From: Antarcticibacterium sp. 1MA-6-2
GTDB lineage: Bacteria > Bacteroidota > Bacteroidia > Flavobacteriales > Flavobacteriaceae
Direction: 5' to 3'
DNA: 64,000 nt
NCBI RefSeq assembly: GCF_021535135.1
Contig: NZ_CP091036.1
Coordinates: 124,001-188,000, forward strand
Of the stretch, positions 52,885 through 62,624 are shown in pieces. Both the position numbers and the translations under genes were made by a program. Each line of letters begins with the position of its first letter. Within the stretch, counting starts at the first letter, position 1. The notes beneath the pieces are model-generated. The model worked only from the letters and a program-made list of their open reading frames with translations. It did not search any database and was not told where the DNA came from.

Positions 52885-53190
52885 GTTTCTACAAATTGCC
52901 AAACTTTTTTATTTCCTGCTGTTTCTTACCAGATGATCTTACTCTAAGTATTCTTCCTCTCAATCCCAAAAACGCAAACGGGGATCATTTTATAGACAAA
53001 AAGCACTTCGCGATATTTAGGAATTCTAATTTAGCGCCAGGAAATTTCAGAAAAATTAAATCGATTCCAGATTTTGTTAGTGATTCAATAATGCCTGCAG
53101 ATTAGAAAATTTTCCTGAAATATTTTCCCAAAAATAAGCTTTCCAAAATTGGAGAAAGCATTAGCTTTAGGGCAAATTTTAGGATTACCT
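52885..53190 (+). other. Intergenic region before the serine biosynthesis gene
   Basis: The 306 bases between the azurin terminator and the proposed start at 53191 hold no convincing gene. The 69-codon frame at 52896-53105 has no conserved features. The region should carry the promoter of the downstream gene, but no clear box was seen. Confidence 0.5.
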
Positions 53191-55083
53191 ATGGAAAATA
53201 ACCGACATTTTGTAATTGATTTTGATAGCACTTTTACGAAAGTTGAAGCTCTGGATGTTCTTGGAGAAATTTCTCTTGCAAATGATAAAGAAAAGAAGGA
53301 GAAATTAAAACAAATTGAGGATTTGACCGATCTTGGAATGAAAGGTGAAATATCTTTTAGAGAATCTCTCGTAAAACGGCTGGATTTACTACAGGCGAAT
53401 AGAGATCACCTGGATCCTCTCATTGAAAACCTTAAAGACAAAGTTTCCCAGTCCTTCATTCGTAATCGTGAATTCTTTAAAGATAATTGCGACAATGTTT
53501 ATATAGTTTCCAATGGCTTTAGAGAATTTATTGTCCCTATTGTAGAAGAGTATGGAGTAAAAGGAGAAAATGTTTTTGCGAACACCTTTGAGTACAATGA
53601 AGAGGGAAAAATCACGGGATTTGATTATAACAATGTTTTATCTTCAAACAACGGTAAAGTTGAAAAATTAAAAGAGCTTAATCTTCAGGGTGATGTATAC
53701 GTGATAGGCGATGGGTATACAGACTATGAAATAAAAGCCTCCGGACTTGCCAATAAATTTTATGCATTTACTGAAAATGTGGAGCGGGAAAAAGTACTCG
53801 CAAAAGCAGATCATATAACTCCCAGTCTTGATGAATTTCTTTTTTTACACAATATGAACAAAGCCATTTCTTACCCAAAAAACAGAATTAATGTTTTATT
53901 GCTTGAAAACGTACATCCCGATGCTTTAAGAAAAATGAAAGAGGAAGGATATAATGTTACTACTCATCCGGGAGCTATGGATGAAGAGGAACTGGCAGAG
54001 CGAATTAAGGATGTTTCAGTAATTGGTATTAGATCCAAGACCCATCTTACCAAAAAAGTATTAGATAAAGCCAACAGGCTTATTGCCGTAGGAGCTTTTT
54101 GTATTGGAACAAACCAAATAGATCTCGAAGAATGTCTTAAGAAGGGCGTGGCAGTTTTTAATGCTCCTTATAGTAATACACGATCTGTAGTTGAGCTGGC
54201 TATAGGTGAGATTATTCTGCTTATGCGTAACCTTCCTGATAAAATCAAGTTGATGCACGAAGGTAAGTGGGACAAATCTGCAAGTAATAGTTTTGAAATA
54301 CGTGGTAAGAAATTAGGAATTGTAGGCTATGGTAACATTGGAGCACAACTCTCTGTGGTTGCAGAATCTATTGGTTTTGATGTTTATTATTTTGATGTTG
54401 AGGAAAAGTTGCCATTAGGAAATGTTACCAAATGCAATACATTAAAAGAATTACTTAATAAAGTAGACATTGTTACCCTACACGTAGATGGAAGGAAAGA
54501 AAATAAAAACCTCATTGACGAGGAAAAATTTGACCAGATGAAAGAGGGGGTTATCTTCCTTAATTTAAGCCGTGGTCACGTGGTAGATATTGTAGCTCTT
54601 AAGAAAAATATTGAAAGCGGAAAAGTTTTAGGAGCAGGAATAGACGTTTTCCCGAGTGAGCCAAAAACGAATAATGAAGAATTTGCATCAGAACTTCGTG
54701 GACTGCCAAATGTAATTCTTACTCCACACATAGGAGGAAGTACCCTGGAAGCTCAGGAAAATATTGGGAATTTTGTTCCTGCGAAGATTATGGAATATAT
54801 TAATACAGGAAGTACCACCAACAGTGTTAACTTTCCAAATCTGCAACTTCCGGTTTTAAAGAATGCTCACCGCCTAATCCATATACATCAAAATGTACCC
54901 GGTATTTTGGCTGAGATAAACCGTATCCTGGCTGGTCATGATATCAACATAGTGGGCCAATACCTTAAAACAAATGAAACTATTGGATATGTAATTACCG
55001 ATATTAACAAGGAATACGACAAAACAGTTATAGGTGATCTAAGGAAATTAAAAGGAACAATACGTTTTAGAGTATTGTACTAG
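53191..55083 (+). CDS. HAD phosphatase-D-3-phosphoglycerate dehydrogenase fusion (SerB-SerA-like)
   Basis: The N-terminal 220 residues are a HAD phosphatase with the nucleophile motif DFDSTFTKVEALD, then IVSNGFREFI and the metal-binding GDGYTDYEI, as in phosphoserine phosphatase. The rest is a D-isomer 2-hydroxyacid dehydrogenase with the NAD motif GIVGYGNIGAQL, the catalytic HIGGSTLEAQENIG block and a C-terminal ACT domain (HIHQNVPGILAEINRIL). The two domains are the first and last enzymes of serine synthesis. The start is placed at the ATG at 53191 (MENNRHFVIDFDSTF) rather than the TTG at 53149. The protein is then 630 residues. Fused forms occur in Bacteroidetes. The aminotransferase SerC is not in the window. 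Confidence 0.92.
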   Translation: MENNRHFVIDFDSTFTKVEALDVLGEISLANDKEKKEKLKQIEDLTDLGMKGEISFRESLVKRLDLLQANRDHLDPLIENLKDKVSQSFIRNREFFKDNCDNVYIVSNGFREFIVPIVEEYGVKGENVFANTFEYNEEGKITGFDYNNVLSSNNGKVEKLKELNLQGDVYVIGDGYTDYEIKASGLANKFYAFTENVEREKVLAKADHITPSLDEFLFLHNMNKAISYPKNRINVLLLENVHPDALRKMKEEGYNVTTHPGAMDEEELAERIKDVSVIGIRSKTHLTKKVLDKANRLIAVGAFCIGTNQIDLEECLKKGVAVFNAPYSNTRSVVELAIGEIILLMRNLPDKIKLMHEGKWDKSASNSFEIRGKKLGIVGYGNIGAQLSVVAESIGFDVYYFDVEEKLPLGNVTKCNTLKELLNKVDIVTLHVDGRKENKNLIDEEKFDQMKEGVIFLNLSRGHVVDIVALKKNIESGKVLGAGIDVFPSEPKTNNEEFASELRGLPNVILTPHIGGSTLEAQENIGNFVPAKIMEYINTGSTTNSVNFPNLQLPVLKNAHRLIHIHQNVPGILAEINRILAGHDINIVGQYLKTNETIGYVITDINKEYDKTVIGDLRKLKGTIRFRVLY

Positions 55084-55092
55084 TATCTTAAT

Positions 55093-55296
55093 TTAGATCG
55101 AGGTTCTAAATACTTTAGGATATATCTTCTCAAAAACAAGGAGCATAGCCTCCTCTGTGATATACTCAAAAGAGATACTGGCCTCTTTGGGATTAATCCT
55201 TATATTGTCCAGACCGCTTATAGCTGAAAGTTTTTTAGTCAGGTTTAAAAGTTCTTCTTCCCAACTAAAATTTTCTATAAATATTTTGGCTCTCAT
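55093..55296 (-). CDS. Small protein, possible ferredoxin-like (HMA-type) fold, 67 aa
   Basis: The pattern of strands and helices (KIFIENFSW, EEELLNLTKKLSAI, DNIRINPKEASISFEYI, EEAMLLVFEKIYP) fits a beta-alpha-beta-beta-alpha-beta fold, like heavy-metal-associated domains. The CxxC metal motif is absent, so metal binding is not supported. It is convergent with the serine biosynthesis gene, ending 9 bp from its stop. Function unknown. Confidence 0.65.
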   Translation of the reverse strand: MRAKIFIENFSWEEELLNLTKKLSAISGLDNIRINPKEASISFEYITEEAMLLVFEKIYPKVFRTSI

Positions 55297-55623
55297 AGCT
55301 TTAGAAAAAAGTGTTATGCTTTATTTTTAATTTCAATAAAGGTCACTATTACGGCCGAATGTTTTTATGACCGTGATCAGGTTTTGGAGAATTTTTTGTT
55401 TTCCATAGTTCCTCTGTTCCAATAATGCACTTTCCCGAATTAGGTGAAAACCCTTATAGGTCAATTTGAAGAAAATTACCTAATTTAAACATTCCTCCTA
55501 AATAGATTACAGCTATAAAGCAATACAGCATTACTGCTGTTTTGCTTGTTATTTCTACCCCATTGAATTTTCGTAACCATCATATACATAATTTAAGTCG
55601 GAAATTAATTTAATAGAGTAATA
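55297..55623. other. Intergenic region with one strong hairpin
   Basis: No gene is seen in these 327 bases. AAGCAATACAGCA (55518-55530) and TGCTGTTTTGCTT (55535-55547) form a 13-bp stem with one mismatch and a TTAC loop, 74 bp before the lipoprotein start. There is no T tract, so it is not a typical terminator. Confidence 0.5.
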
Positions 55624-56652
55624 ATGAAAAAGCTGAACATTTTTGTTGGGATATTTGCAGTGCTTACAGTACTTCTTGCGTGTTCAGGAGATTCGGAAAA
55701 TTTACAGCAAACTAGTAGTCCTGATAAATCAATTTTATCCTTTGGAGCTGTTCTTAATGATCTGGCTTCTCTTAAAGAAGCTTTAAAACAGGAGATTGGA
55801 GAAATCCCGGATTGTTCTGAAGATGTTCCCGCTTTTCTGGAGGTAGTTATATCCAGGAACGATATTGAAGTGGTGGGAAGCATGGAGAAGCCATTCAAAA
55901 TTAAGATAAATCCTAATGCAGTAGATTCAAATGGAGACGGCATGGTCGAATATATTTCTCAAAAAGCAGCAGAAGTTGAACTTGAGCCAGGGAATTACAC
56001 ACTTGAACATTTCACTGTTTTAAATTCTTTAGGAGAGGTAATATGGATTGCTCCAGTAGTAATTGAGGGAAATCAATTTTTTGCGAGCATCATGGATAGG
56101 CCTCTTCCTTACCGTTTTAGCTTGGCACCAGGTTTAAAAAAGTATTTAGATATTCAGGTATTTTGTTTTAACAACCGTTTCGTCTTAAATGCAGATCCTC
56201 TTGAAGCAATGGAATTTTGCATCTTTGGCAATTACTGTAATGAAGATGACAGGCACGCAGATGCTATGGGAATTATAGCCAGTATATGGAAATATAGTGG
56301 AAATGAAGAAGAGCCGCGGGGAACACTGTTATATGAAAATGTGAAGAACGGAATAGTGGTAACCGATTATTTTGAGGAAGGTTATTCTGAAACAACTGCC
56401 GATCCTATTTGTGTCTCCCTTCCCGGTACCGCAGAAAATGATGAGTTTTATATTGAAATAACCCTGGGAAGTGGTGTAGGTTACACTGCTGAAGAAAAAC
56501 TAATTAGAAAGGGAATAATTAACGAAGAAGATATTAAACTTCTTTATGACGGTGCAGATAGGCTTGATTACTACCACATAAGAGAGGGTAATTGTAATTT
56601 AGCTGATTCTCCTGAACTTCTGAATGTTATTGTTTCTGAAGATGCCAATTAA
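55624..56652 (+). CDS. Hypothetical lipoprotein (342 aa)
   Basis: A lipoprotein signal (LTVLLACSG, Cys20) leads a protein with no family that I recognise. Beta-rich sequence predominates. A short acidic motif, DSNGDGMVEY, near residue 100 resembles a calcium-binding loop. Two cysteine-containing blocks follow (VFCFNNRF, FCIFGNYCNEDD). It is flanked by intergenic regions, so it is a single-gene unit. Surface exposure is likely from the lipobox. Function unknown. Confidence 0.8.
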   Translation: MKKLNIFVGIFAVLTVLLACSGDSENLQQTSSPDKSILSFGAVLNDLASLKEALKQEIGEIPDCSEDVPAFLEVVISRNDIEVVGSMEKPFKIKINPNAVDSNGDGMVEYISQKAAEVELEPGNYTLEHFTVLNSLGEVIWIAPVVIEGNQFFASIMDRPLPYRFSLAPGLKKYLDIQVFCFNNRFVLNADPLEAMEFCIFGNYCNEDDRHADAMGIIASIWKYSGNEEEPRGTLLYENVKNGIVVTDYFEEGYSETTADPICVSLPGTAENDEFYIEITLGSGVGYTAEEKLIRKGIINEEDIKLLYDGADRLDYYHIREGNCNLADSPELLNVIVSEDAN

Positions 56653-56732
56653 GATATAATATCAGGAGAGCATTAAACCGGGATGTCTATATTTCTTGTA
56701 CTGGTTTTATATGAAGTTTTCGTAGCCGGACA

Positions 56733-57585
56733 TTACTTATTAAATTTTCCTGAAGGGATTACAAGTAGGGGTATTTTTAAATTAAATCCTATCTCATTGA
56801 TCACAGGCCGAAAAAGTAGATTCTCGAAAAATGAGTGTTTATTGCTCACCATTACCATCATATCCGTCTCCGTTTTCTCCTGAAAAGCGTATATGCCACG
56901 TGATACAGTTTGTTCTTCCAAATTGTGAAACTCGTGTGGAATTTCTGAAAGATAGGAAGAAAGGAGATCTTTTTGTTTTAACTGTTGAGGTTGTAAAGCA
57001 ATCCCAAAATTGACATGGAGAATATGTATGGTTGATTTACAACCTACAGCGAGATCTTTGAGGACATTAAGCTGGTCGCTAAGTGTAATTCACATCATAA
57101 TCTGTAGGAAAAAGAATGTTATGGGGAAGCTTAAAATGAAATCCTGAAGGAATAGCCAGGAGGGGGCACTTAATTCTTTTAATAGCATGCACTGTGTGGG
57201 TTCCAAAGAGGATTTGTTCCGCACCCGTAGCTCCCTTTGTACCCATTACCACCATATCTATATTTTGGTCCTTTACTATTTCCCTGATGGATTCGTTTAA
57301 CAAATTAAATTCAGCAATTTTCTCAAAACAGTGCTTTTTGTTATTATAGTCCTGCCTTATCTTTTCTTCGATCTTTTCAAGTCCTTTCAGGGAATTTTCA
57401 TTGTAGATCTCATCCAGGCTTAGACTGGAGGAATTGTACAAGATGAAAACAGAATCATATAATACCGGAGTGTAAGTATTCAATAGATAAAAGGTACACT
57501 CTTCATTCCATAGAAGTTGTATGGCATATCGTATTGCGTTAAACGCATTCTGTGAAAAATCTGTGGGCAATAAAACTCTTTTCAT
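56733..57585 (-). CDS. Two-domain universal stress protein (frameshift at 57079-57083)
   Basis: Two tandem UspA domains. The first has VLLPTDFSQNAFNAIRYA and the nucleotide motif MGTKGATGAEQILFGTHT. The second has ILFPTDYDVNYTGDQL and ends LLVIPSGKFNK. The frame breaks at CTAAG (plus strand 57079-57083; expected CCGG), which splits the second domain. Corrected length is 283 residues. The second domain lacks the G-x2-G-x9-G motif, so only the first is likely to bind ATP. It is one of a pair with the gene at 58483-59314. Confidence 0.88.
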
Positions 57586-57792
57586 AACCTAATATATTTA
57601 TTAAAATTACCCGATAATTTTTTACTGTAAAATGACCTATATCAGTTCTCGCTTTTTTTGTTTAGAGCGGTACCAATAAGGTAAGAATCCCTATTAGATT
57701 AATAAAATTTTGGCACAATCCTTTTTCTTTTAAAGTTAGATTTAAACTATATTTAAAAGAGACCCATAGGGGTCCGGAAAAATTATCTTATT

Positions 57793-58201
57793 ATGAAAAA
57801 TTCTGTAAGCCTTAATACTGCTCAAACTTTTTACCAAAAACTTGGGAAACCTATTTTACGCTATTGCCGCGGCCGATAATGATGTCAATGAAGTGGAAAT
57901 TCAAACTTTAAAATCAATTGTTGAGGAAGAGTGGGTGAAACTGGACGAAACAAAAGACGAATTTGGAACAGATACTGCTTACCAAATTGAAATAATCTTT
58001 GATTGGCTCGATGAAAACACACCTGATCCTGAAGAAGCATTTACCCAATTTAAGGATTATCGTGTAGAGCATGAAAATCTTTTTGATGAGGAGACAGATC
58101 ATTTAATTTGGAAAACCGCCTATAAAATTGCTGTGTCTTTTGCAGGAAAAAATGAAGATGAAATGATTATGTTATCAAAATTGAAAGCACTCTTAAAATG
58201 A
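57793..58201 (+). CDS. TerB-like helical protein (frameshift at 57847-57849)
   Basis: A 135-residue alpha-helical protein. YAIAAADNDVNEVEIQTLKSIVEEEW resembles the tellurite-resistance TerB / DjlA N-terminal fold, with an acidic metal-binding pattern (DNDVNEVE). The first 18 codons (from ATG 57793) are cut off by an extra A in the run at 57847-57849. Its stop overlaps the next start by four bases (ATGA), so it is coupled to the zinc-ribbon gene. Assignment to TerB is by pattern only. Confidence 0.75.
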
Positions 58202-58464
58202 AAGATCTTCCCATTTGTCAAAGTTGTGCTGTCACTCTAAATGAGGAGAATAAAGGTACCAACCGGGACCGCAGCATTAATCAGGAATACTGCAGGTCCT
58301 GTTTTGACAATGGGAAATTTTTGGATCCCTCACTTAGCCTGCATTGCCTGGAAGTTCAAATAATGGAAATGGCAAAAGTCCATAACGATTTTTCTCTGGA
58401 GGAGGCTCAACAAATGATCAAACTTTTACCAGGCTTAAAGAGGTGGAAAATGAACCATCTTTAG
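58198..58464 (+). CDS. Small zinc-ribbon protein (88 aa)
   Basis: Two Cys pairs, ICQSC near residue 7 and YCRSC near residue 32, form a zinc ribbon. The C-terminal half is helical (LEEAQQMIKLLPGLKRW). It matches the putative zinc-ribbon family found as small stand-alone proteins. It overlaps the TerB-like gene by four bases. Partners unknown. Confidence 0.8.
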   Translation: MKDLPICQSCAVTLNEENKGTNRDRSINQEYCRSCFDNGKFLDPSLSLHCLEVQIMEMAKVHNDFSLEEAQQMIKLLPGLKRWKMNHL

Positions 58465-58482
58465 GGGAAGGATCGTTAAACT

Positions 58483-59314
58483 TTATCGTGCTTCTCTAAT
58501 ACTTAATAATGGGATCCTCGTGCTGGATTGCATTTTTTTTACAAGATCACGGTGAACCATAGCCTTAAAACTTAATTTAGATAGATGTTCCATCATAACT
58601 ATAAGATCGGCATTGGTTTCCTCAAGGCAATCTATGATGGATTCAATAACATCTGTGGAACTTAAGGTTCTAAATGATATATTTTTATAGCCCGTTTTTT
58701 CAAACAGCAGTTCTTTAAACCATTCCATAAGTTCATTAGCTTCGCTTTCCCGCCCAATTGCTACGTGAACAATGGTAATGTTTAATTGTAATGGCTTAAA
58801 GGTTAGGAGTAACTCACAAATATTCTTAATGTCTTCTTCAGCAAAATCTGTAGTGTATAAAATATTTTCCAGGCTTTTAAAAATAAAATTTCCGGGAACA
58901 GTAAGAACAGGAATGGGTGAGGCAGAAATTAACTGTTCTGCTGTACTACCAGGGGAAAATCCTTTAACAGTTCCTGAGCCACAGGAGCTTAGTGACTACC
59001 ATAAGCACATCTATGTCTCTTGTGAATTTAATTATTTCCCGACAAACATTTTCTCCTTTTACTACTGCAAGCGAAAGATCCAGATTCTCGAAATTTTCCT
59101 GAAGGTTCAGGCTACAAAATTTTTGAAGCCTCCGGGTATGGTGAGAAATAATTTCCTTTTTTTCTGAAGGAGTTCTCGCAGAAGAAAGATCATCAGGATT
59201 AAAAGTATGCAGGACAATAACATCTTTTTTTAGAAGCTTCCCCAGTTCATAAGTGTATCTTAAAGCAGCAACAGAATTTTCTGAAAAATCTGTAGCATAA
59301 ACTATTTTTTTCAT
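58483..59314 (-). CDS. Two-domain universal stress protein (frameshift at 58988-58992)
   Basis: Tandem UspA domains. The N-terminal one begins VYATDFSENSVAALRYTYEL and continues LMVVTGSCGSGTVKGFSPGSTAEQLI after correction. The second begins NILYTTDFAEED. The frame breaks where the plus strand reads CTTAG (58988-58992) in place of CCGG; the correction gives the nucleotide-binding Gly-rich motif. Corrected length is 276 residues. It lies convergent with the zinc-ribbon gene. Confidence 0.87.
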
Positions 59315-59506
59315 AACCCGGAATTTTAAATAAAGTTAATCCACAACTTGTTGATCTGGAATGATATTCCTCAGCTTTCCCGGTTAATGAAATATTTTCC
59401 TGAGGTTTATAATTTATAGTTTTTTGGGAAGGGTTTACATTTTCTTTAAAACCAATTCAATTTGTAGTTCAGTATCTTGAAGTAAAATAATTAAGTAAAT
59501 AAAATT

Positions 59507-60313
59507 ATGAGCGAGAATAGAAAAACTGTATTAATAACCGGAGCATCAAGTGGAATAGGGAAGGAGCTGGCAAAAAAGTTTGCTTCAGAAGGTTATGACA
59601 TAATTGGGGTTGCACGTAACGAGAAGGAACTGGAACAGTTAAAATACGATCTAAAACAACAGCATAAGGCTGAAATGTTTGTAATTACCAAAGATCTTGC
59701 AGAGGATGGCGCTGCTAAACAGGTATATGAGGAGGTAAAGCAATTCGGTAGGCAGATAGATGTTTTGGTAAATGACGCTTAGGTGGGGCAAAGTGGAAAA
59801 TTCTTTGACCTGCCTTTTGAAAGGGATACCGAATTAATTCACCTTAATGTAATTTCCCTTACTCACCTCACGAAACTATACTTAAAAGAAATGGTGGCAA
59901 GGGATGAAGGTAAAATACTCCAACTAGGATCTGTTGCAGGATTTCAACCGGGGCCGGGAATGGCTGTTTATCATGCAACTAAAGCTTATGTAGTTTCACT
60001 TTCTGAAGCAATTGCGACAGAACTTCAGGATATAGACAGCCATGTTTCTATTACCTGTCTTTGTCCAGGACCTACAGATACAAAATTCTTTTCCCGGGCA
60101 GATCTGGAGGAATCCAATGTAGTCCACTACAAGGATATGACTATGCAGCCGCCTGAAGAAGTGGCTAAAGGAGCTTATAAAGCTTTAATGGATGGAGAAA
60201 GAATTTATATTCCCGGAGCAACTAATAAAGTTATGACCTTTATAAGAAGGGCTATCCCTAAAAGTATGCAAGCCAACTTGCAGAAAAAATTCTATGAACA
60301 TCACGAAGATTAA
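59507..60313 (+). CDS. Short-chain dehydrogenase/reductase (in-frame TAG at 59780)
   Basis: A classical SDR of 268 residues. The NAD(P) motif is TGASSGIG at residues 10-17, followed by NDAGVGQSG in place of NNAGxxxxG, the catalytic Ser in QLGSVAGF and YHATKAYVVSLSEA. The written sequence has TAG in place of the Gly of the NNAG motif (59780-59782), where GCCGGT is expected; the reading frame is otherwise continuous. It acts on an unknown alcohol or ketone. Readthrough of TAG is not needed to explain it. Confidence 0.88.
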
Positions 60314-60334
60314 ATTTTACAGAATAATCTCAGG

Positions 60335-60360
60335 GAGAAATGAAAATTTCTCATTTTTTT
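60335..60360 (+). terminator. Intrinsic terminator after the SDR gene
   Basis: GAGAAAT and ATTTCTC pair around GAAA, followed by a T run (60354-60360). Confidence 0.82.
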
Positions 60361-60479
60361 ATAATTAAAATCCTACGGAAGCAAAATGAAGATAAGGTCA
60401 ATTTAAAAGTTCCTTAAAATATTAATGCTGGTTTTATTCTTAAAAAATAAGCACAGATATTTGCACCTCACTTTCTGGA

Positions 60480-61632
60480 ATGTCATCAAAAAAGCAACAA
60501 CGTCTATCCTTAAGCATATATTTCTTTTTGTCAGGTTTTGGTTTTGCCACCTGGGCTTCCAGAATACCCAGCATAAAGATGTTTTTTGACCTCAATGAGG
60601 CACAGTTAGGAAATCTTCTTCTGGCTATGCTTAGTAAGTTCTCTAATAGGTTTACCAATTTCTGGCTGGCTCGTTTCCAGGTTTGACAGTCGACAGCCAT
60701 TATTAATCTCCTTTTTATTTTTTTCCATTGCACTTGTTTTCATTGGGTTTGCTGAAAATCTCCTGATGATGGTTCTCTCCATAGGCATGTTTTCCTTTTC
60801 CATGAGAATCCTGAATATTTCTATGAACACCCAATCTTTAACGCTTCAAAAATTTTATGAAAAAAGAATTATCGGGAGTTTCCATGGTTTATGGAGTGCG
60901 GGTGGACTCTTTGGGGTTGGCTGCTCAACTTTAATGATTCATTACAATGTTTCCATGGAAACACATCTCGCTATAATAGGAGGATTCTTTCTTCTGGCAG
61001 CAGGAATTGCATATCAAAATCTTTTAAAAAAAGACAGGGCAAAAAGTGGAAATAAATTACAATTAAAAAATCCCGATAAGTTTATTCTCTACCTGGGTAT
61101 CATGATATTTTTTGCAGCAGTTTGTGAGGGTGGAATGTTTGATTGGAGTGGGGTGTTTTTTAAAGAGGTGGTGAAGGAAGATACCTTTACGTTAGGCTAT
61201 TTTATATTTATGTTATTTATGGCAATTTCCAGGTTTTTTTCTGACAGGTTAATTGACAGCCTGGGAATGCAAAATATGTTCATTTTAAGTGCCTCTATAA
61301 TTTCAATGGGTATTTTGCTAATGGTATTTTTTCCTGTTTTTTGGCTTAAGCAATTATAGGTTTTAGCCTTGTAGGTTTTGGGGTAGCGGCTATTATTCCT
61401 ATGATCTATGCCCTCGCTAAGTACTTCCAAAAAATATTCCCCGGGAATGGCTGTTTCCATTATTGCAACTTACGGTATAATAGGAATGTTGCTGGGACCA
61501 CCCCTCATTGGATATCTGGCACACATATTTAATTTAAAAATTGCATTTTTGCTTTTGCTCCTGTGTGGATTAATGCAAATTCCTATTTCACGAAAATTTT
61601 TTAGACTACGGAAGACAAATGATTCGGATTGA
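60480..61632 (+). CDS. MFS transporter, YbjJ-like (three frameshifts)
   Basis: A major facilitator of 382 residues with about twelve membrane segments. It opens LSGFGFATWASRIPSIK and has LGNLLLAMPVSSLIGLPISG, typical of MFS proteins annotated YbjJ/fucose-permease-like. Three RCCGGY-class lesions cut it into four pieces: CTTAG at 60630-60634, CTTAAG at 61345-61350 and CTAAG at 61417-61421. Correction gives an unbroken chain including FWPAIIGFSLVGFGVAAI and YALAGTSKKYSPGMAV. The substrate is unknown. Confidence 0.85.
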
Positions 61633-61694
61633 CAAAATTTTCAATGAGAGTTTCGGAAAAGATATTTCTCATTCGGAAATTAAAAAATTTTAAA

Positions 61695-62552
61695 TTACTT
61701 CAGCAAAAATTCAAGGGGAATATGCGCTCTTTTTTTCCAGCTTTCTTCATTATGAGCAGCCCCTTCAAATTTTTTTGACACCCAGTTTTGATTGTTAATG
61801 TAGCCTCTGTTTTCCATGATCCTGTCTACTCTTAGTTGATAAGGTTCATAGGCAGCATCCATAGTTTCTGTACCATGATCAAAATAGATCTTATGATCTT
61901 CCGGGTCGGGAAGGGCAGAAGCTAATCCCCGAATATAGGCTTCTCCAATAAGAGGCACTTACCAATGTGTAGAGATACATCCTGCGGCTCCAAAAATAGC
62001 AGGATACTTAGAGATAGCATATAGAGATATTAGACCGCCCATGGACGATCCCATAATAACTGTATCCTTCTTCTCATTTGAAATAGGGTAAGTAGTTTTA
62101 ATAAATGGAATAAGTTCTTCTACTATAAATTTCAGGTAATTGTTAGATTGTAATTCTGTAACTCCAAAATTAGCTTTTAGAATGGCCCTGGCCTGAGGAG
62201 TAGAGGTATATTCTTTTGGTACCTCGGGCATATATTCAATGAATCTTTTAAAACCATTATTGTGAATAGCTACTACAATGGTGGGAGCTACTTTTCCCTC
62301 ACTTATAAGATTTTCCAATGTTTGTCCAATACCCCATTGTTTAGAATTGTTTTGAGAGCGATCATTAAAAATGTTTTGCCCATCATGAACATAAAGGACT
62401 TTATATTTTTGAACCTTATCAAAAGTGAAGCGTGGCGGTATCCAGACATCTACTGTACGATTGTCCACGTACCGGGATTCAAAATTCTTATGCTGTATAA
62501 TGCTGCTTTTTGATCTTTCAGTAATTGCAAATGCAGATTCTCTTTCTGTCAT
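61695..62552 (-). CDS. Putative esterase, alpha/beta-hydrolase (in-frame TAA at 61958-61961)
   Basis: Esterase family (IroE/Fes-like) of 285 residues. The nucleophile lies in MGSSMGGLISLYAISKYP. The catalytic Asp and His are probably in YFDHGTETMDA and EGAAHNEESW, downstream of the lesion. The coding strand reads CATTGG-TAAG-TGCC where CCGG would give THWPVPLIGEA; the change creates an in-frame TAA. The substrate is unknown. No signal peptide is seen. Confidence 0.85.
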
Positions 62553-62624
62553 AATTTATTTTCCTTCTGGTAATTCTAAGAAGATTTAGCGAAAAAGAAA
62601 TCTGAGAGTCAAAATGAAGTGATT

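Noticed and set aside
52896..53105. 69-codon frame after the azurin gene
   Set aside because: No recognisable pattern, lies directly after a terminator, no start signal.
53149..53190. TTG start giving 14 extra residues on the serine fusion
   Set aside because: The ATG at 53191 is followed at once by the conserved HAD motif and is the more likely start.
56683..57013. Plus-strand frames at 56683-56883 and 56831-57013
   Set aside because: They are antisense to the second domain of the universal stress protein, whose reading is supported by conserved motifs.
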